A stretch of 16,673 bases of DNA from Rhodobacteraceae bacterium UBA2776 (lineage in GTDB: Bacteria > Pseudomonadota > Alphaproteobacteria > Rhodobacterales > Rhodobacteraceae): assembly GCA_002352425.1 (NCBI GenBank), contig DEIK01000034.1, positions 76,991-93,663 on the forward strand. Reading direction: 5' to 3'. The notes beneath the pieces are model-generated. The model made no database searches. It was given only the letters and a program-made list of their open reading frames with translations, and was not told the origin of the DNA. The position numbers and the translations under genes are program-made. Below, one piece after another: positions 6,684-14,716 of the stretch (positions are counted from its first letter, which is position 1; every line of letters begins with the position of its first letter).

Positions 6684-7313
6684 CTATTCATCCGCGGGTA
6701 CTGGTGCCGCGGGCGCCGAGCCATCACCCAGTGTAGCGTCGATCATTTGCAAAGCGTCCTTGGTGATATCGACACCTTCAACGCCCGCCAATATGGCCCG
6801 ACGATCTATGATCACGCTGGCATCCAGCTCTTCCATAATTTGGTACAAAATCGGATTGACCAACCCATAGTATTTGGCGCGTTCCTGCTCCAGACGGCGG
6901 TCCAGTTCACGGGCCTTGGCGTCTTGGGCCTTGCGAATACCTTGGACTTTTTCATCAAACGCGTCCGCCAGCTTGCGAAAGGCGTCCGGCTCAAGCGTTG
7001 CGCGTTTTTGCGTCAGCTCTTTTTCTTCGGCCGTTAGGTCTGCTTCCAGACGCTGGAATTCTTGCTCCAGATTGGCCAAATCCGCATTAATCTGGGTTAC
7101 GACGCGTTCGCCAAACAAGGACCGGGTGAACAACAGCTCCTGATCAATCGTCAAAATGCTGCGTTTGGCCGGGGCGCTGTCTTGCGCATGGGCAGGTGAA
7201 ACCACGCCGGAAACCGCTGTTGAAACCAATGCGCTACCGACCAGCCCCAAATCAGTGGACAAGCCGAGGCTCAAAATCAAAAGAGCCGCAGGAATGCCGC
7301 CACGCGCCGTCAT
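6684..7313 (-). CDS. skp: OmpH/Skp family periplasmic chaperone
   Basis: Skp (OmpH) is a periplasmic chaperone that holds unfolded outer-membrane proteins on the way to the BAM complex. The 209-residue product has a long export signal with a hydrophobic stretch (about 7-38) and a likely cleavage after AHA (residue 43). RSILTIDQELLFTRSLFG matches the start of the mature family domain. A long charged coiled-coil arm follows (about 75-155, rich in E, K, R, Q), and the helix ILYQIMEELDASVIIDRRAIL closes the domain. The Ala/Pro-rich tail is probably disordered. The start ATG is one base after the bamA stop, so the two are translationally coupled, fitting their shared pathway. The symbol ompH is also used. 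Confidence 0.92.
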   Translation of the reverse strand: MTARGGIPAALLILSLGLSTDLGLVGSALVSTAVSGVVSPAHAQDSAPAKRSILTIDQELLFTRSLFGERVVTQINADLANLEQEFQRLEADLTAEEKELTQKRATLEPDAFRKLADAFDEKVQGIRKAQDAKARELDRRLEQERAKYYGLVNPILYQIMEELDASVIIDRRAILAGVEGVDITKDALQMIDATLGDGSAPAAPVPADE

Positions 7314-7314
7314 A

Positions 7315-9609
7315 TCAGAACTGTGTCTGGATGGTCAGCTCGAAAGAACGGTCACGGTCATAGGTTTGTTTTTCCAGGGCTTTAGAAAAGTTAAACCGCA
7401 ATGGGCCAATGCCGGTGGTCCACAAAATCGAAATCCCGACGGCCGAGCGAAGGTGCATGGTATCGTCCACGCCACCGGCTGTGTTGTCCAACCCCCAAAC
7501 TGTACCCACGTCGTAGAACAGACCGGCTGAAATGCCGTATTCTTCGGGCAGACCCAGCGGGAATTCCGCATCAAACCGCGCCACCGCAAACAGGTTACCA
7601 CCCAATGCGTTGCCACCGATGGCGTTGCCAACCCGTGGACCAAGGCCCAGCGATTCAAACCCGCGCATTTGCGCGCCGTTCAGGAAAAAGCGGTTGTTGA
7701 TGCGGCTGTTGGTGCCGCCCAGTGAGTGGATTGCGCCGCCCTCAAACACCGCACGCAAGGTAACGTCTTCGTTCAAGACCTTGGTTTCGGCCCCGACAAG
7801 TGCGGTTGTCTTGATGAATTTGGCATCGCCCCCCAAACCAGCAAATTCCTGGCTAAACTGCAAAACGATACCAGCGTTCGGGTTCAGACCTGTGCGCCGT
7901 GTATCATAGCTGAACCTATAGCCAAGCGAACTGGTCGAAACGCTGCCCTCGGCAACCTCGGCGTTCAAAATTGGCGACGGTACAGTCAGGTTGAAAATCT
8001 CGTCGTTGGAAAACACATAGTTTATCTGCAGGCGACCATTTTTACTGATCGGGAATTCCAGCGACGTCGAGAACTCGGAACGTTTGGTGTCATAGGTCGA
8101 ATTCAACCCCTCTGTGGTGGCGTGGTTCGCCGCGAAGCGGAACTTTACGTCACGCCCCAACAGGGATGGTTCAATAAAGGCGAACCCGGCCGCAGAGCTT
8201 TCAGAGGCCGTATCAATGGAAAAGTCCAATGTTTGGCCACGTCCCATAAAGTTGGTCTCTTTAAAGCCGATGGCCAGACCAACACCGCCCTCGGTGCCAT
8301 ATGATCCACCAAAGTTCAGGCTGCCAGTAGGTTGTTCTTCAACATTCACATCAATGATGACCTGATCCGATGCAGAGCCTTCGCGTGCATTTACGTCTGC
8401 ATTGCTAAAGAACCCAAGGCTGCGGATACGTTCCGCAGATTCGCGGATTTGGCGTGGATTAAACGGGTCGCCTTCGACCACTTTGAATTGGCGGCGCACC
8501 ACGCGATCCAATGTGGTCGCGTTGCCCTCGACATCAATGCGTTCAACGAAAACCCGTGGGCCACGAACGATGGCAAATTCAATATCAAGCGTCAGATCAC
8601 GGTCGTTGCGGGTGATGCGTGGCTCGACCCGAATAAAGTTCTGGCTTTGTTGAATGGCCAAACGCTCCATGCGGGCGATGGTATTTTCAACTTGGGTCGG
8701 CGTATATGTCTGACCCGTTTTAATCCTGATCACTTTTTCATATTCCAGCGTGTCGACCTCTTCCAGATCGCTGGCAGTGGTGATTTCACCGAATTTGAAT
8801 TTCTGACCTTCGCGCACGTTGAAAGTGATAAAGAAACCATCCCGTTCGCGGGCAATTTCGGAATTGGCGGCCAAAACCTGAAAATCAATGTAGCCGCGCG
8901 ACAGATAGAAATCGCGTATCACCTGTTTGTCGAATTCGACGCGGTCAGCAATGAAGGTATCTTTGCCAACGATGGCGCGGAACAGGCCTGCCTGTTTGGT
9001 TTCAAGAACCCGGCGCAAGCGGCGGTCGGAATAGGCACGGTTGCCAACAAAGCTCAGACGCTCAACCTCAACAACCTTGCCCTCGACCACTTCAAAAACC
9101 AGATCAACGCGGTTTGCAGAGCGGCGGATGATTTTTGGGGTCACGGTTGCGGCATAGCGGCCGGCTTGGCCATAGGCCTCGGTAATATTGGCGGCGTCCA
9201 GTTCTGCCGTCCCGGGGCTGTAAACGCGGCGCGATTGGGATTGGATGATTTGCCCAAGAACATCGTCTTTCAGGCGTTTGTTGCCCTCAAAGTTAATTTT
9301 GTTGATGGTCGGGAATTCGCGCACTTTGATCACCAACGTGCCGCCAGCGGGCTCCATCGAGACCGATTCAAACAATCCACTGCCCAAAACACGCTGATAT
9401 GCGTCATTCAGCTTTGCCGCTGACACCGTTTCACCCCGAGCGATTCCAGCGTAGGTCAGGATGGTCGCGGGCTCAATCCGTTGATTGCCCTCGATTTTGA
9501 CGTTGTTAAAACGATAGGTTTGGGCCTGTGCTGCCGCCGGAATAGCGGCATAACCAATTGTTATCGCGAGAAATAAAACAACAGAAATGCGTTGAAATAT
9601 CTTATTCAT
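7315..9609 (-). CDS. bamA: Outer membrane protein assembly factor BamA
   Basis: BamA is the essential Omp85 core of the BAM machine that inserts beta-barrel proteins into the outer membrane. The product is 764 residues from ATG 9609, with a signal peptide (hydrophobic 8-23, cleavage near AQA, residue 29). Five POTRA repeats follow (about 33-430), with typical starts such as FNNVKIEGNQRI, INKINFEGNKRL, VERLSFVGNRAY and VERIDVEGNATT. The C-terminal 16-strand barrel includes the loop-6 motif MRGF (VRGF in E. coli). It ends in the aromatic outer-membrane signal QF. A TTG five codons upstream (9624) is a less likely start. It is followed after one base by skp and preceded by the 44-codon gene and rseP. 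A separate promoter may lie at 9689-9715. Confidence 0.97.
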   Translation of the reverse strand: MNKIFQRISVVLFLAITIGYAAIPAAAQAQTYRFNNVKIEGNQRIEPATILTYAGIARGETVSAAKLNDAYQRVLGSGLFESVSMEPAGGTLVIKVREFPTINKINFEGNKRLKDDVLGQIIQSQSRRVYSPGTAELDAANITEAYGQAGRYAATVTPKIIRRSANRVDLVFEVVEGKVVEVERLSFVGNRAYSDRRLRRVLETKQAGLFRAIVGKDTFIADRVEFDKQVIRDFYLSRGYIDFQVLAANSEIARERDGFFITFNVREGQKFKFGEITTASDLEEVDTLEYEKVIRIKTGQTYTPTQVENTIARMERLAIQQSQNFIRVEPRITRNDRDLTLDIEFAIVRGPRVFVERIDVEGNATTLDRVVRRQFKVVEGDPFNPRQIRESAERIRSLGFFSNADVNAREGSASDQVIIDVNVEEQPTGSLNFGGSYGTEGGVGLAIGFKETNFMGRGQTLDFSIDTASESSAAGFAFIEPSLLGRDVKFRFAANHATTEGLNSTYDTKRSEFSTSLEFPISKNGRLQINYVFSNDEIFNLTVPSPILNAEVAEGSVSTSSLGYRFSYDTRRTGLNPNAGIVLQFSQEFAGLGGDAKFIKTTALVGAETKVLNEDVTLRAVFEGGAIHSLGGTNSRINNRFFLNGAQMRGFESLGLGPRVGNAIGGNALGGNLFAVARFDAEFPLGLPEEYGISAGLFYDVGTVWGLDNTAGGVDDTMHLRSAVGISILWTTGIGPLRFNFSKALEKQTYDRDRSFELTIQTQF

Positions 9610-9688
9610 AGTTCGTGTCCCCAACTGCTCAATCGGCTTATTATGGCTTTGGTTGCCAACACCGAATTATCATCCCAGATAGTCTCTT

Positions 9689-9715
9689 GCTATAGGGTCA
9701 GTGGGGGCTTGTCAA
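9689..9715 (-). promoter_or_regulatory. Candidate internal promoter upstream of bamA
   Basis: On the minus strand a perfect TTGACA (9715-9710) is followed after 15 bases by TATAGC (9694-9689), or after 16 by ATAGCA. It lies about 80 bases before the bamA ATG. The spacing is short for a strong sigma-70 promoter. The -35 touches one arm of an inverted repeat. Inferred by eye. Confidence 0.35.
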
Positions 9716-9730
9716 AAGGCCAAAAGCCCC
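9704..9730. repeat. Inverted repeat upstream of bamA
   Basis: GGGGCTT (9704-9710) and AAGCCCC (9724-9730) form a perfect 7-bp GC-rich stem with a 13-base loop. It lies between the 44-codon gene and bamA, and one arm abuts the candidate -35 box. There is no T-run on the minus side, so simple termination is unlikely. An operator or an RNA hairpin affecting read-through from rseP are both possible. Confidence 0.4.
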
Positions 9731-9778
9731 TGGACCGGATTTGGCAGGAGCTTGCAATAATACGTGATAATTATGGGG

Positions 9779-9913
9779 TTATCCGAGGAGCAACGACCCA
9801 AAGAATGCGCTCGCAAACAAGGCGGCGGCGATCGTGGCCGGATAAAGGATTCGATCCCAGTTGACATCAACCAGTAGCGACAATCCGCGATAGCTGTTTT
9901 GAATGGCTTGCAT
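9779..9913 (-). CDS. Small single-pass membrane protein, 44 residues, unknown function
   Basis: Between rseP and bamA the minus strand holds ATG at 9913 and TAA at 9779-9781, a 44-residue reading frame. It begins MQAIQNSYRGLSLLVDVNWD, a polar segment with R9, D16, D20 and R21. From about residue 22 to 44 it is a continuous hydrophobic stretch, including ATIAAALFASAFFG, which would form one membrane helix with a very short C-terminal end. There is a weak GGAA about 9 bases before the ATG. Codon use looks like the neighbours. It is 105 bp after rseP and 169 bp before bamA on the same strand. I cannot name a family; position suggests an envelope role, but that is inference. Automated callers may skip it because of its size. 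Confidence 0.6.
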   Translation of the reverse strand: MQAIQNSYRGLSLLVDVNWDRILYPATIAAALFASAFFGSLLLG

Positions 9914-10018
9914 GGGTTTATTTCCGTGGTTTTGTTTGCGTTGAACCCATTAATAGCAATTGAATATGGCAGGATTAGGGCATCCAACCATATTCGCCAA
10001 TTGGCAACGCCCATCACG

Positions 10019-11353
10019 TTAAGGGCAGACGACATCGTTAAACAACGCGAACCCCATCAACAACAGCAAGAAGGCCAGCCCAGTATACATCATGGCATTC
10101 AACGCTTTGTCGCTGGGTGGCTTGCCGACCACTGCCTCATAGGCGAAAAACACCAGATGACCGCCGTCCAGTATTGGGATCGGGAATAGGTTCATCAGTC
10201 CAACGGCCAGTGACAACACCCCGATGAAATAGATGAACCGTTCAAGCCCAAGGCTGGCTGTTTGCCCCGCCGCCTTGGCAATGCCCAGCGGTCCAGACAG
10301 GTTGCAGGAACTGATATCACCTGCAATCATATAATAAAGCCCAGAGATCGACTGATTGATCTTGTCCCATGCAAAGGTTCCACCGCTGGCGAGTGCATCG
10401 ACAAAGCCGACACTTTCAGTCGCAGGGGTGTAAAATAGCCCGCCACTGACGCCGATAATATACCGTGTATCAAAGGTGTTGTCGGCCTTTGGCAGGTCGC
10501 GTTTTTGAGCCGTTATTGTGATCTCGGAAAACTTCCCATCACGCCAAATGGCATAGACGGTTGGCGCGCCCTTAGTGTCATTGATAATCGGGACCATTTG
10601 GCCAAATTCAAACACGTCTTGACCGCCGATACTCATGATCACATCGCCTTCTTTCATGCCAGCCGTTTCAGCAGCCCAACCCGGCGACACAAAGGCCACG
10701 CGTGTTGGGGATAAGGGCGGTCCTTTGACCGTAATTTCATCCCCGCCCCTCTCAACCGTGTAGTCAAGTGTGGGCGTGATGGGCAATGTGCCCGACACTT
10801 TGGCGAAATCTTCTGGTGCAGTGATTGCCATGCCGTTGATGGCGACCATCCTGTCACCGGCTTGCAAATCATTGTCGGATGGCAATTCAAACACTGTTTC
10901 AATCACGGGCGGATAGCTGGCCACACCAGTGGACAATGCAAGACTTGCAAAAACGATGATCGCGAGGATGAAGTTAAACACCGGTCCCGCCAAAACGGTA
11001 AGAAAGCGCGCCCACAAAGGCGCTCCATGCATGGTGCGGCGCAGCTCAGCCTCCGTTAAGGTGCTGATCATTTCGCCATCTTTACCGCTGGCAGCAGAGG
11101 AATCGCCCATGAATTTGACGTATCCGCCAAACGGCAGGGCCGCGATTTGCCATTTGGTGCCGTGTTTGTCGTTGCGCGCATAGAGCACCGGACCAAAGCC
11201 CAGCGAGAACACTTCGGCATGGATGCCAGACCAGCGTCCGACAATGTAATGCCCATATTCATGGATCGCGACAATCACCGAAAGGGCGACCACAAAAGCC
11301 ACGATGGTAAAGGCAAAATTGCCAAATGATGGGATGAGGCCTGCTAAATCCAA
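10019..11353 (-). CDS. rseP: Site-2 metalloprotease RseP (PDZ-containing)
   Basis: RseP is an inner-membrane zinc protease (M50) that cuts membrane-embedded substrates such as anti-sigma factors and leftover signal peptides. The 444-residue product has the zinc motif HEYGH (H31, E32, H35) in its first membrane helix. A second helix follows around LARFLTVLAGPVFNFILAIIV-like residues 115-145. Two PDZ regions come next (about 145-205, LQAGDRMVAINGM, and 215-290, WAAETAGMKEGDVIMSIGG). The third zinc ligand motif is PILDGGH (D396), and a C-terminal membrane helix is seen. The start is TTG 11353, supported by AGGA seven bases upstream; no ATG lies nearby. It is 24 bp after dxr. No rseA-like gene is in the window, so its substrate here is unknown. 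Confidence 0.95.
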   Translation of the reverse strand: MDLAGLIPSFGNFAFTIVAFVVALSVIVAIHEYGHYIVGRWSGIHAEVFSLGFGPVLYARNDKHGTKWQIAALPFGGYVKFMGDSSAASGKDGEMISTLTEAELRRTMHGAPLWARFLTVLAGPVFNFILAIIVFASLALSTGVASYPPVIETVFELPSDNDLQAGDRMVAINGMAITAPEDFAKVSGTLPITPTLDYTVERGGDEITVKGPPLSPTRVAFVSPGWAAETAGMKEGDVIMSIGGQDVFEFGQMVPIINDTKGAPTVYAIWRDGKFSEITITAQKRDLPKADNTFDTRYIIGVSGGLFYTPATESVGFVDALASGGTFAWDKINQSISGLYYMIAGDISSCNLSGPLGIAKAAGQTASLGLERFIYFIGVLSLAVGLMNLFPIPILDGGHLVFFAYEAVVGKPPSDKALNAMMYTGLAFLLLLMGFALFNDVVCP

Positions 11354-11377
11354 CTGCTTGTCCTTTATAAGATGCCG

Positions 11378-12550
11378 CTACGCGCCTTGTTGGCGAATGA
11401 TTTCTTTAGCGGTCTGTCGTGCCAAATGGTCTGTTTTGCGTACCATATCAAGGGTAACTTGGTCATTATTATGACTTGCGGCATCAGTATTGCGTGAGAG
11501 GGCTTCTTCTACGACCTCGGCCATTTGCATGAAACCGATCTTACCCGCAATGAAAGCATCAAGCGCCGTTTCCTTGGCGGCGTTGAACACAGCCCCCGTT
11601 AACCCACCCGCGTTGATCACCTCGCGGGCCAATCGCAGGGCGGGCCAGCGCAGCTCATCCGGTGCGCGAAATTCAAGTTTGGCCAGCTTGGCAAAATCCA
11701 GCCGCTCCACAGGCACAAAACCGCGTTTTGGCCAATGCAGCGCATAGCCAATGGCGTGGCGCATATCGGCTGGGCCAACATGGGCCATCAAACCGCCATC
11801 GTTAAAGCCGACCATCGCGTGGATCATGGATTGCGGATGCACTATGACTTCGATCTTGTCGGGCGTGACGCCAAAATATTCTTTGGTTTCAATCACCTCT
11901 AGCGCCTTGTTGAACATGCTGGCGCTGTCGATTGTGATGCGCTGGCCCATATCCCAGTTCGGATGGGTTTGGGCTTGGGCAAGGGTTGCGGTGGCCAGAT
12001 TTTCAATCGGCCAATCGCGAAACGCCCCGCCCGAGGCGGTGATGATGATCCGCTCGACCGCGTCCATTTCTTCGCCCACCAGCGCCTGAAAGATTGCCGA
12101 ATGCTCGCTGTCCACGGGCAGCAAGGTCGCGCCATGCGCCTTTGTTTCGCGCATCAACAAGGGGCCCGCCGCCACCAGACTTTCCTTGTTGGCCAGCGCC
12201 AGCGTGGTGCCTTGGCGCAACGCCCGTAAACCCGGGGCCAAACCCGCGGCCCCAACGATGGCCGACAGTATCCAGTCCGCAGGCCGGTCCGCAGCCTCGA
12301 TCAAAGCCGCCTCGCCCGCCGCAACGGTGATGCCGCTGCCTGACAAGGCCGCCTGAAGGTCACCCAGATATTCGGGAAAGGCCGTGACGGCCATTTCGGC
12401 GTTCAATTCACGCGCATCATTGGCGAGCTGGGCGATGTTACGCCCGCCCGTCAAGGCCACCACCTGATATTGGTCAGGGGTGCGACGGATCAGATCAATG
12501 GCGCTTTGGCCGATGGAGCCTGTGGCCCCGAAAATACTGATGCGACGCAT
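11378..12550 (-). CDS. dxr: 1-deoxy-D-xylulose 5-phosphate reductoisomerase Dxr
   Basis: Dxr (IspC) converts 1-deoxy-D-xylulose 5-phosphate to 2-C-methyl-D-erythritol 4-phosphate using NADPH, the first committed step of the non-mevalonate isoprenoid pathway. The 390-residue sequence has the NADPH-binding start ISIFGATGSIGQSA (4-17) and ALANKESLVAAG (118-129). The metal-binding motif PVDSEHSAIFQAL carries D147 and E149. TASGGAFRDW covers the substrate site, and MFNKALEVIE and HPQSMIHAMV are also present. Its start lies one base after the cdsA stop. Together with uppS two genes upstream it links isoprenoid precursor supply to lipid-carrier synthesis. Start ATG 12550 gives the usual N-terminus. 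Confidence 0.97.
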   Translation of the reverse strand: MRRISIFGATGSIGQSAIDLIRRTPDQYQVVALTGGRNIAQLANDARELNAEMAVTAFPEYLGDLQAALSGSGITVAAGEAALIEAADRPADWILSAIVGAAGLAPGLRALRQGTTLALANKESLVAAGPLLMRETKAHGATLLPVDSEHSAIFQALVGEEMDAVERIIITASGGAFRDWPIENLATATLAQAQTHPNWDMGQRITIDSASMFNKALEVIETKEYFGVTPDKIEVIVHPQSMIHAMVGFNDGGLMAHVGPADMRHAIGYALHWPKRGFVPVERLDFAKLAKLEFRAPDELRWPALRLAREVINAGGLTGAVFNAAKETALDAFIAGKIGFMQMAEVVEEALSRNTDAASHNNDQVTLDMVRKTDHLARQTAKEIIRQQGA

Positions 12551-12551
12551 T

Positions 12552-13340
12552 TTATAGCGCCCCGAACGGGAAATCTGTCAGGACAACCAGCAGAACCACC
12601 ACCACTGACGCGCCCAGCATCCCGTCAAAACGATCCATAAAGCCACCATGCCCCGGGATCAGGTTTGAGGAATCCTTGATACCGGTTTTGCGCTTGATGG
12701 CGCTTTCGGCGATGTCGCCCATTTGGGCGGCAAAAGCGACCAGTACCGACACCAGCGGCAAGCTGCCCCACAATCCGTAGACCTGACTGAAATATAGCCC
12801 GATCAGCGCCGCGCCGATCCAGCCCGCAACTGTGCCCGACCAGGTCTTCTTGGGGCTGATGGCGGGCCAGAACTTTGGCCCACCCAACAGGCGTCCGGCG
12901 ACATAGCCACCCACGTCGCTGGCGATCACCACCAGCAACAGCCAGAGCATCCAGATCAGGCCAAGATCTTGGCGTAGATAGATAAATCCGTACCCTGCCA
13001 GCAGGATCAACAGAGCGTATGGCGTGAACAGGTTGCGATTGCCCTTCACCATTCCATAGCCAACGGCCAAGGGGGCAATTAGGATCGGAGCTGTGTAAAA
13101 GGCGGGCATTACCGCAGATAAGCCAACCGCAAATCCCGAAATTATGCCCAGTTGTATCGCCTCGGACGATTGCGTCTTAGCCACCATGCGCACCAATTCC
13201 CAGATCATCAAACCACTGGAAATGGCGATCAATGCGATGAACCAATAGCCACCAGCCCAGACCGCAAACGCACCAACAATGGCCATCACAATCGCCGACA
13301 ACAGCCGCGGTTTCAGGTCATCCCAGTTGCGTCCACTCAT
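12552..13340 (-). CDS. cdsA: Phosphatidate cytidylyltransferase CdsA
   Basis: CdsA makes CDP-diacylglycerol from phosphatidic acid and CTP, the branch point for all phospholipids, in the inner membrane. The 262-residue product is strongly hydrophobic with several membrane helices. It carries the family signature at its C-terminal end: SAIKRKTGIKDSSNLIPGHG starting at S213 and continuing through GFMDRFD to D239. SPKKTWSG, another conserved element, lies upstream, and ASDVGGYVAGRLLGG is typical too. I start at ATG 13340, giving MSGRNWDDLKPR. It overlaps the uppS stop as ATGA. A longer frame to 13424 inside uppS would add an arginine-rich tail and is unlikely. Translation is probably coupled to uppS. 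Confidence 0.95.
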   Translation of the reverse strand: MSGRNWDDLKPRLLSAIVMAIVGAFAVWAGGYWFIALIAISSGLMIWELVRMVAKTQSSEAIQLGIISGFAVGLSAVMPAFYTAPILIAPLAVGYGMVKGNRNLFTPYALLILLAGYGFIYLRQDLGLIWMLWLLLVVIASDVGGYVAGRLLGGPKFWPAISPKKTWSGTVAGWIGAALIGLYFSQVYGLWGSLPLVSVLVAFAAQMGDIAESAIKRKTGIKDSSNLIPGHGGFMDRFDGMLGASVVVVLLVVLTDFPFGAL

Positions 13341-14071
13341 GCGGGCACGGCTCCAAAGCGGCGCTCGCGACCACCATAACCGGCCAGAACTTTGGCAAAG
13401 ACTTCGGGCGTGAAATCGGGCCACAGCGTGTCGATGAATTCGTATTCAGAATAGGCCGATTGCCACAGCAAAAAGTTGGAAATCCGTGCCTCGCCCGAGG
13501 TGCGGATCACCAAATCAGGGTCCGGCAAAACACAAGTATCAAGGAAACGCGTCAAGGTTTCCTCGTCCACATCATCGGGGCTTAGCTTGCCATCGGCGAC
13601 TTCTTGGGCCAATCGTTTGGTGGCGCGGGCCACTTCGTCGCGGCCGCCGTAATTCAGCGCCACCGTCATATGCACCAAATCATTGTGCGCAGTGACACGT
13701 TCCAATTCATCCATCAAGGCCACCAGCTTTTTGTCCAGCTTAATGCGATCGCCGATGAAACGCACACGAATGCCGTTTTCAATCAGATCCTTGGTTTCTT
13801 TTTGGATATAGCGGCGAAACAACAGCATCAGGCCGGCGACTTCGGTCTGGGTGCGTTTCCAGTTTTCGGTCGAAAAGGCAAAAATGGTCAGGTATTTCAC
13901 GCCCAAATCAGGGCAAGCTTCGACAATTTGGCGCACCCGGCGCGCACCAGCGCTGTGACCAAACAAACGCGGTTTTCCACGGGATTGCGCCCAACGCCCA
14001 TTGCCATCCATTATGATTGCAACATGTTTTGGGCCGTCGGTCGGCGCTGCCTCATCCGTTTTCGTCAACAT
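13337..14071 (-). CDS. uppS: Undecaprenyl diphosphate synthase UppS
   Basis: UppS is the cis-prenyltransferase that extends farnesyl diphosphate with isopentenyl units to undecaprenyl diphosphate, the carrier for peptidoglycan and O-antigen. From ATG 14071 it has 244 residues. Motifs: HVAIIMDGNGRWA with catalytic D22, HSAGARRVRQIV, LTIFAFSTENWKR, LNYGGRDE, and PDLVIRTSGEARISNFLLWQ, ending with EYEFIDTLWPDF. AAGG four bases ahead supports the 14071 start; a TTG at 14083 would add four residues. The gene follows frr by 30 bp and overlaps cdsA by 4 bp. Consecutive frr-uppS-cdsA-dxr is a widely conserved order in bacteria. Confidence 0.96.
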   Translation of the reverse strand: MLTKTDEAAPTDGPKHVAIIMDGNGRWAQSRGKPRLFGHSAGARRVRQIVEACPDLGVKYLTIFAFSTENWKRTQTEVAGLMLLFRRYIQKETKDLIENGIRVRFIGDRIKLDKKLVALMDELERVTAHNDLVHMTVALNYGGRDEVARATKRLAQEVADGKLSPDDVDEETLTRFLDTCVLPDPDLVIRTSGEARISNFLLWQSAYSEYEFIDTLWPDFTPEVFAKVLAGYGGRERRFGAVPA

Positions 14072-14101
14072 CTTACCTTTCAAAAATACACTGGGTACTG
14101 G

Positions 14102-14665
14102 TTAAACCTGCATGATTTCTTCTTGCTTGCCTTCAAGTGCGGCATCAATGGCCGAAATTGCAGCGTCCGTCAGCGACTGAACTTCGTCGTGCCAGATTTT
14201 ATTGTCGTCCTCGGACATGCCGTCGGCCTTGGCCTTTTTCAGCTGGTCCATCCCGTCGCGCCGCACGTTGCGCACCGATACACGCGCGCTTTCGGCATAT
14301 TGCGCGGCGACTTTGGTCAGCTCGCGGCGACGTTCCTCATTTAATTCAGGGATTGGCAGCATGATGATGGTCCCATTCAGCTGTGGATTGATGCCAAGGC
14401 CACTTTCGCGGATCGCCTTTTCCACGGCCTGAACCATCGTTTTGTCCCAGACATTAATGGTGACCATGCGCGGTTCCGGCACATTCACCGTGCCAACCTG
14501 ATTGATCGGAGTGCGGTTGCCATAGGCTTCGACCACGATCGGATCCAGCATCGAGGCTGACGCGCGGCCCGTACGCAAGGACGCGAATTCGGTACGCAAT
14601 GCGCCATGTGCCCCATCCATGCGGCGCTTAATATCATCTAGGTCGATTTCAATTTCGTCTGACAT
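14102..14665 (-). CDS. frr: Ribosome recycling factor Frr
   Basis: Frr, with EF-G, splits post-termination ribosomes so that they can be reused. The 187-residue product matches the family length. Key segments are LRTEFASLRTGRASASMLDPI at the N-terminal helix, YGNRTPINQVGTVNVPEPR, the domain II region, IRESGLGINPQLNGT, and PIPELNEERRRELTKVAAQYAE in the C-terminal helices. The start ATG has AGAG about 9 bases upstream. It lies 51 bp after pyrH. That gap holds a small CGGCA/TGCCG hairpin but no T-run, so read-through is likely. The pyrH-frr pairing is typical of bacteria. Confidence 0.97.
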   Translation of the reverse strand: MSDEIEIDLDDIKRRMDGAHGALRTEFASLRTGRASASMLDPIVVEAYGNRTPINQVGTVNVPEPRMVTINVWDKTMVQAVEKAIRESGLGINPQLNGTIIMLPIPELNEERRRELTKVAAQYAESARVSVRNVRRDGMDQLKKAKADGMSEDDNKIWHDEVQSLTDAAISAIDAALEGKQEEIMQV

Positions 14666-14716
14666 GCTGTTTTACTCTTTGTTTGATCGGCAAATGCCGC
14701 GTTTGGGCGGCCGCTC

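Noticed and set aside
6669..6698. CCCGCGG ... CCGCGGG inverted repeat over the skp stop codon
   Set aside because: A 7-bp stem with a 16-base loop reaching into coding sequence, without a T-run; it could arise by chance in GC-rich DNA.
8332..9423. 363-codon open frame on the plus strand opposite bamA
   Set aside because: It is the antisense shadow of bamA in a GC-rich codon pattern. It has no recognisable domain, while the opposite strand gives a full BamA.
10003..10012. GCCAATTGGC perfect palindrome (approximate position) just after rseP
   Set aside because: A 10-bp palindrome with no loop cannot act as a hairpin terminator, and no partner site is seen.
13604..14344. 246-codon plus-strand frame spanning uppS and frr
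   Set aside because: Runs antisense across two certain genes and their junction; composition is that of a shadow frame.
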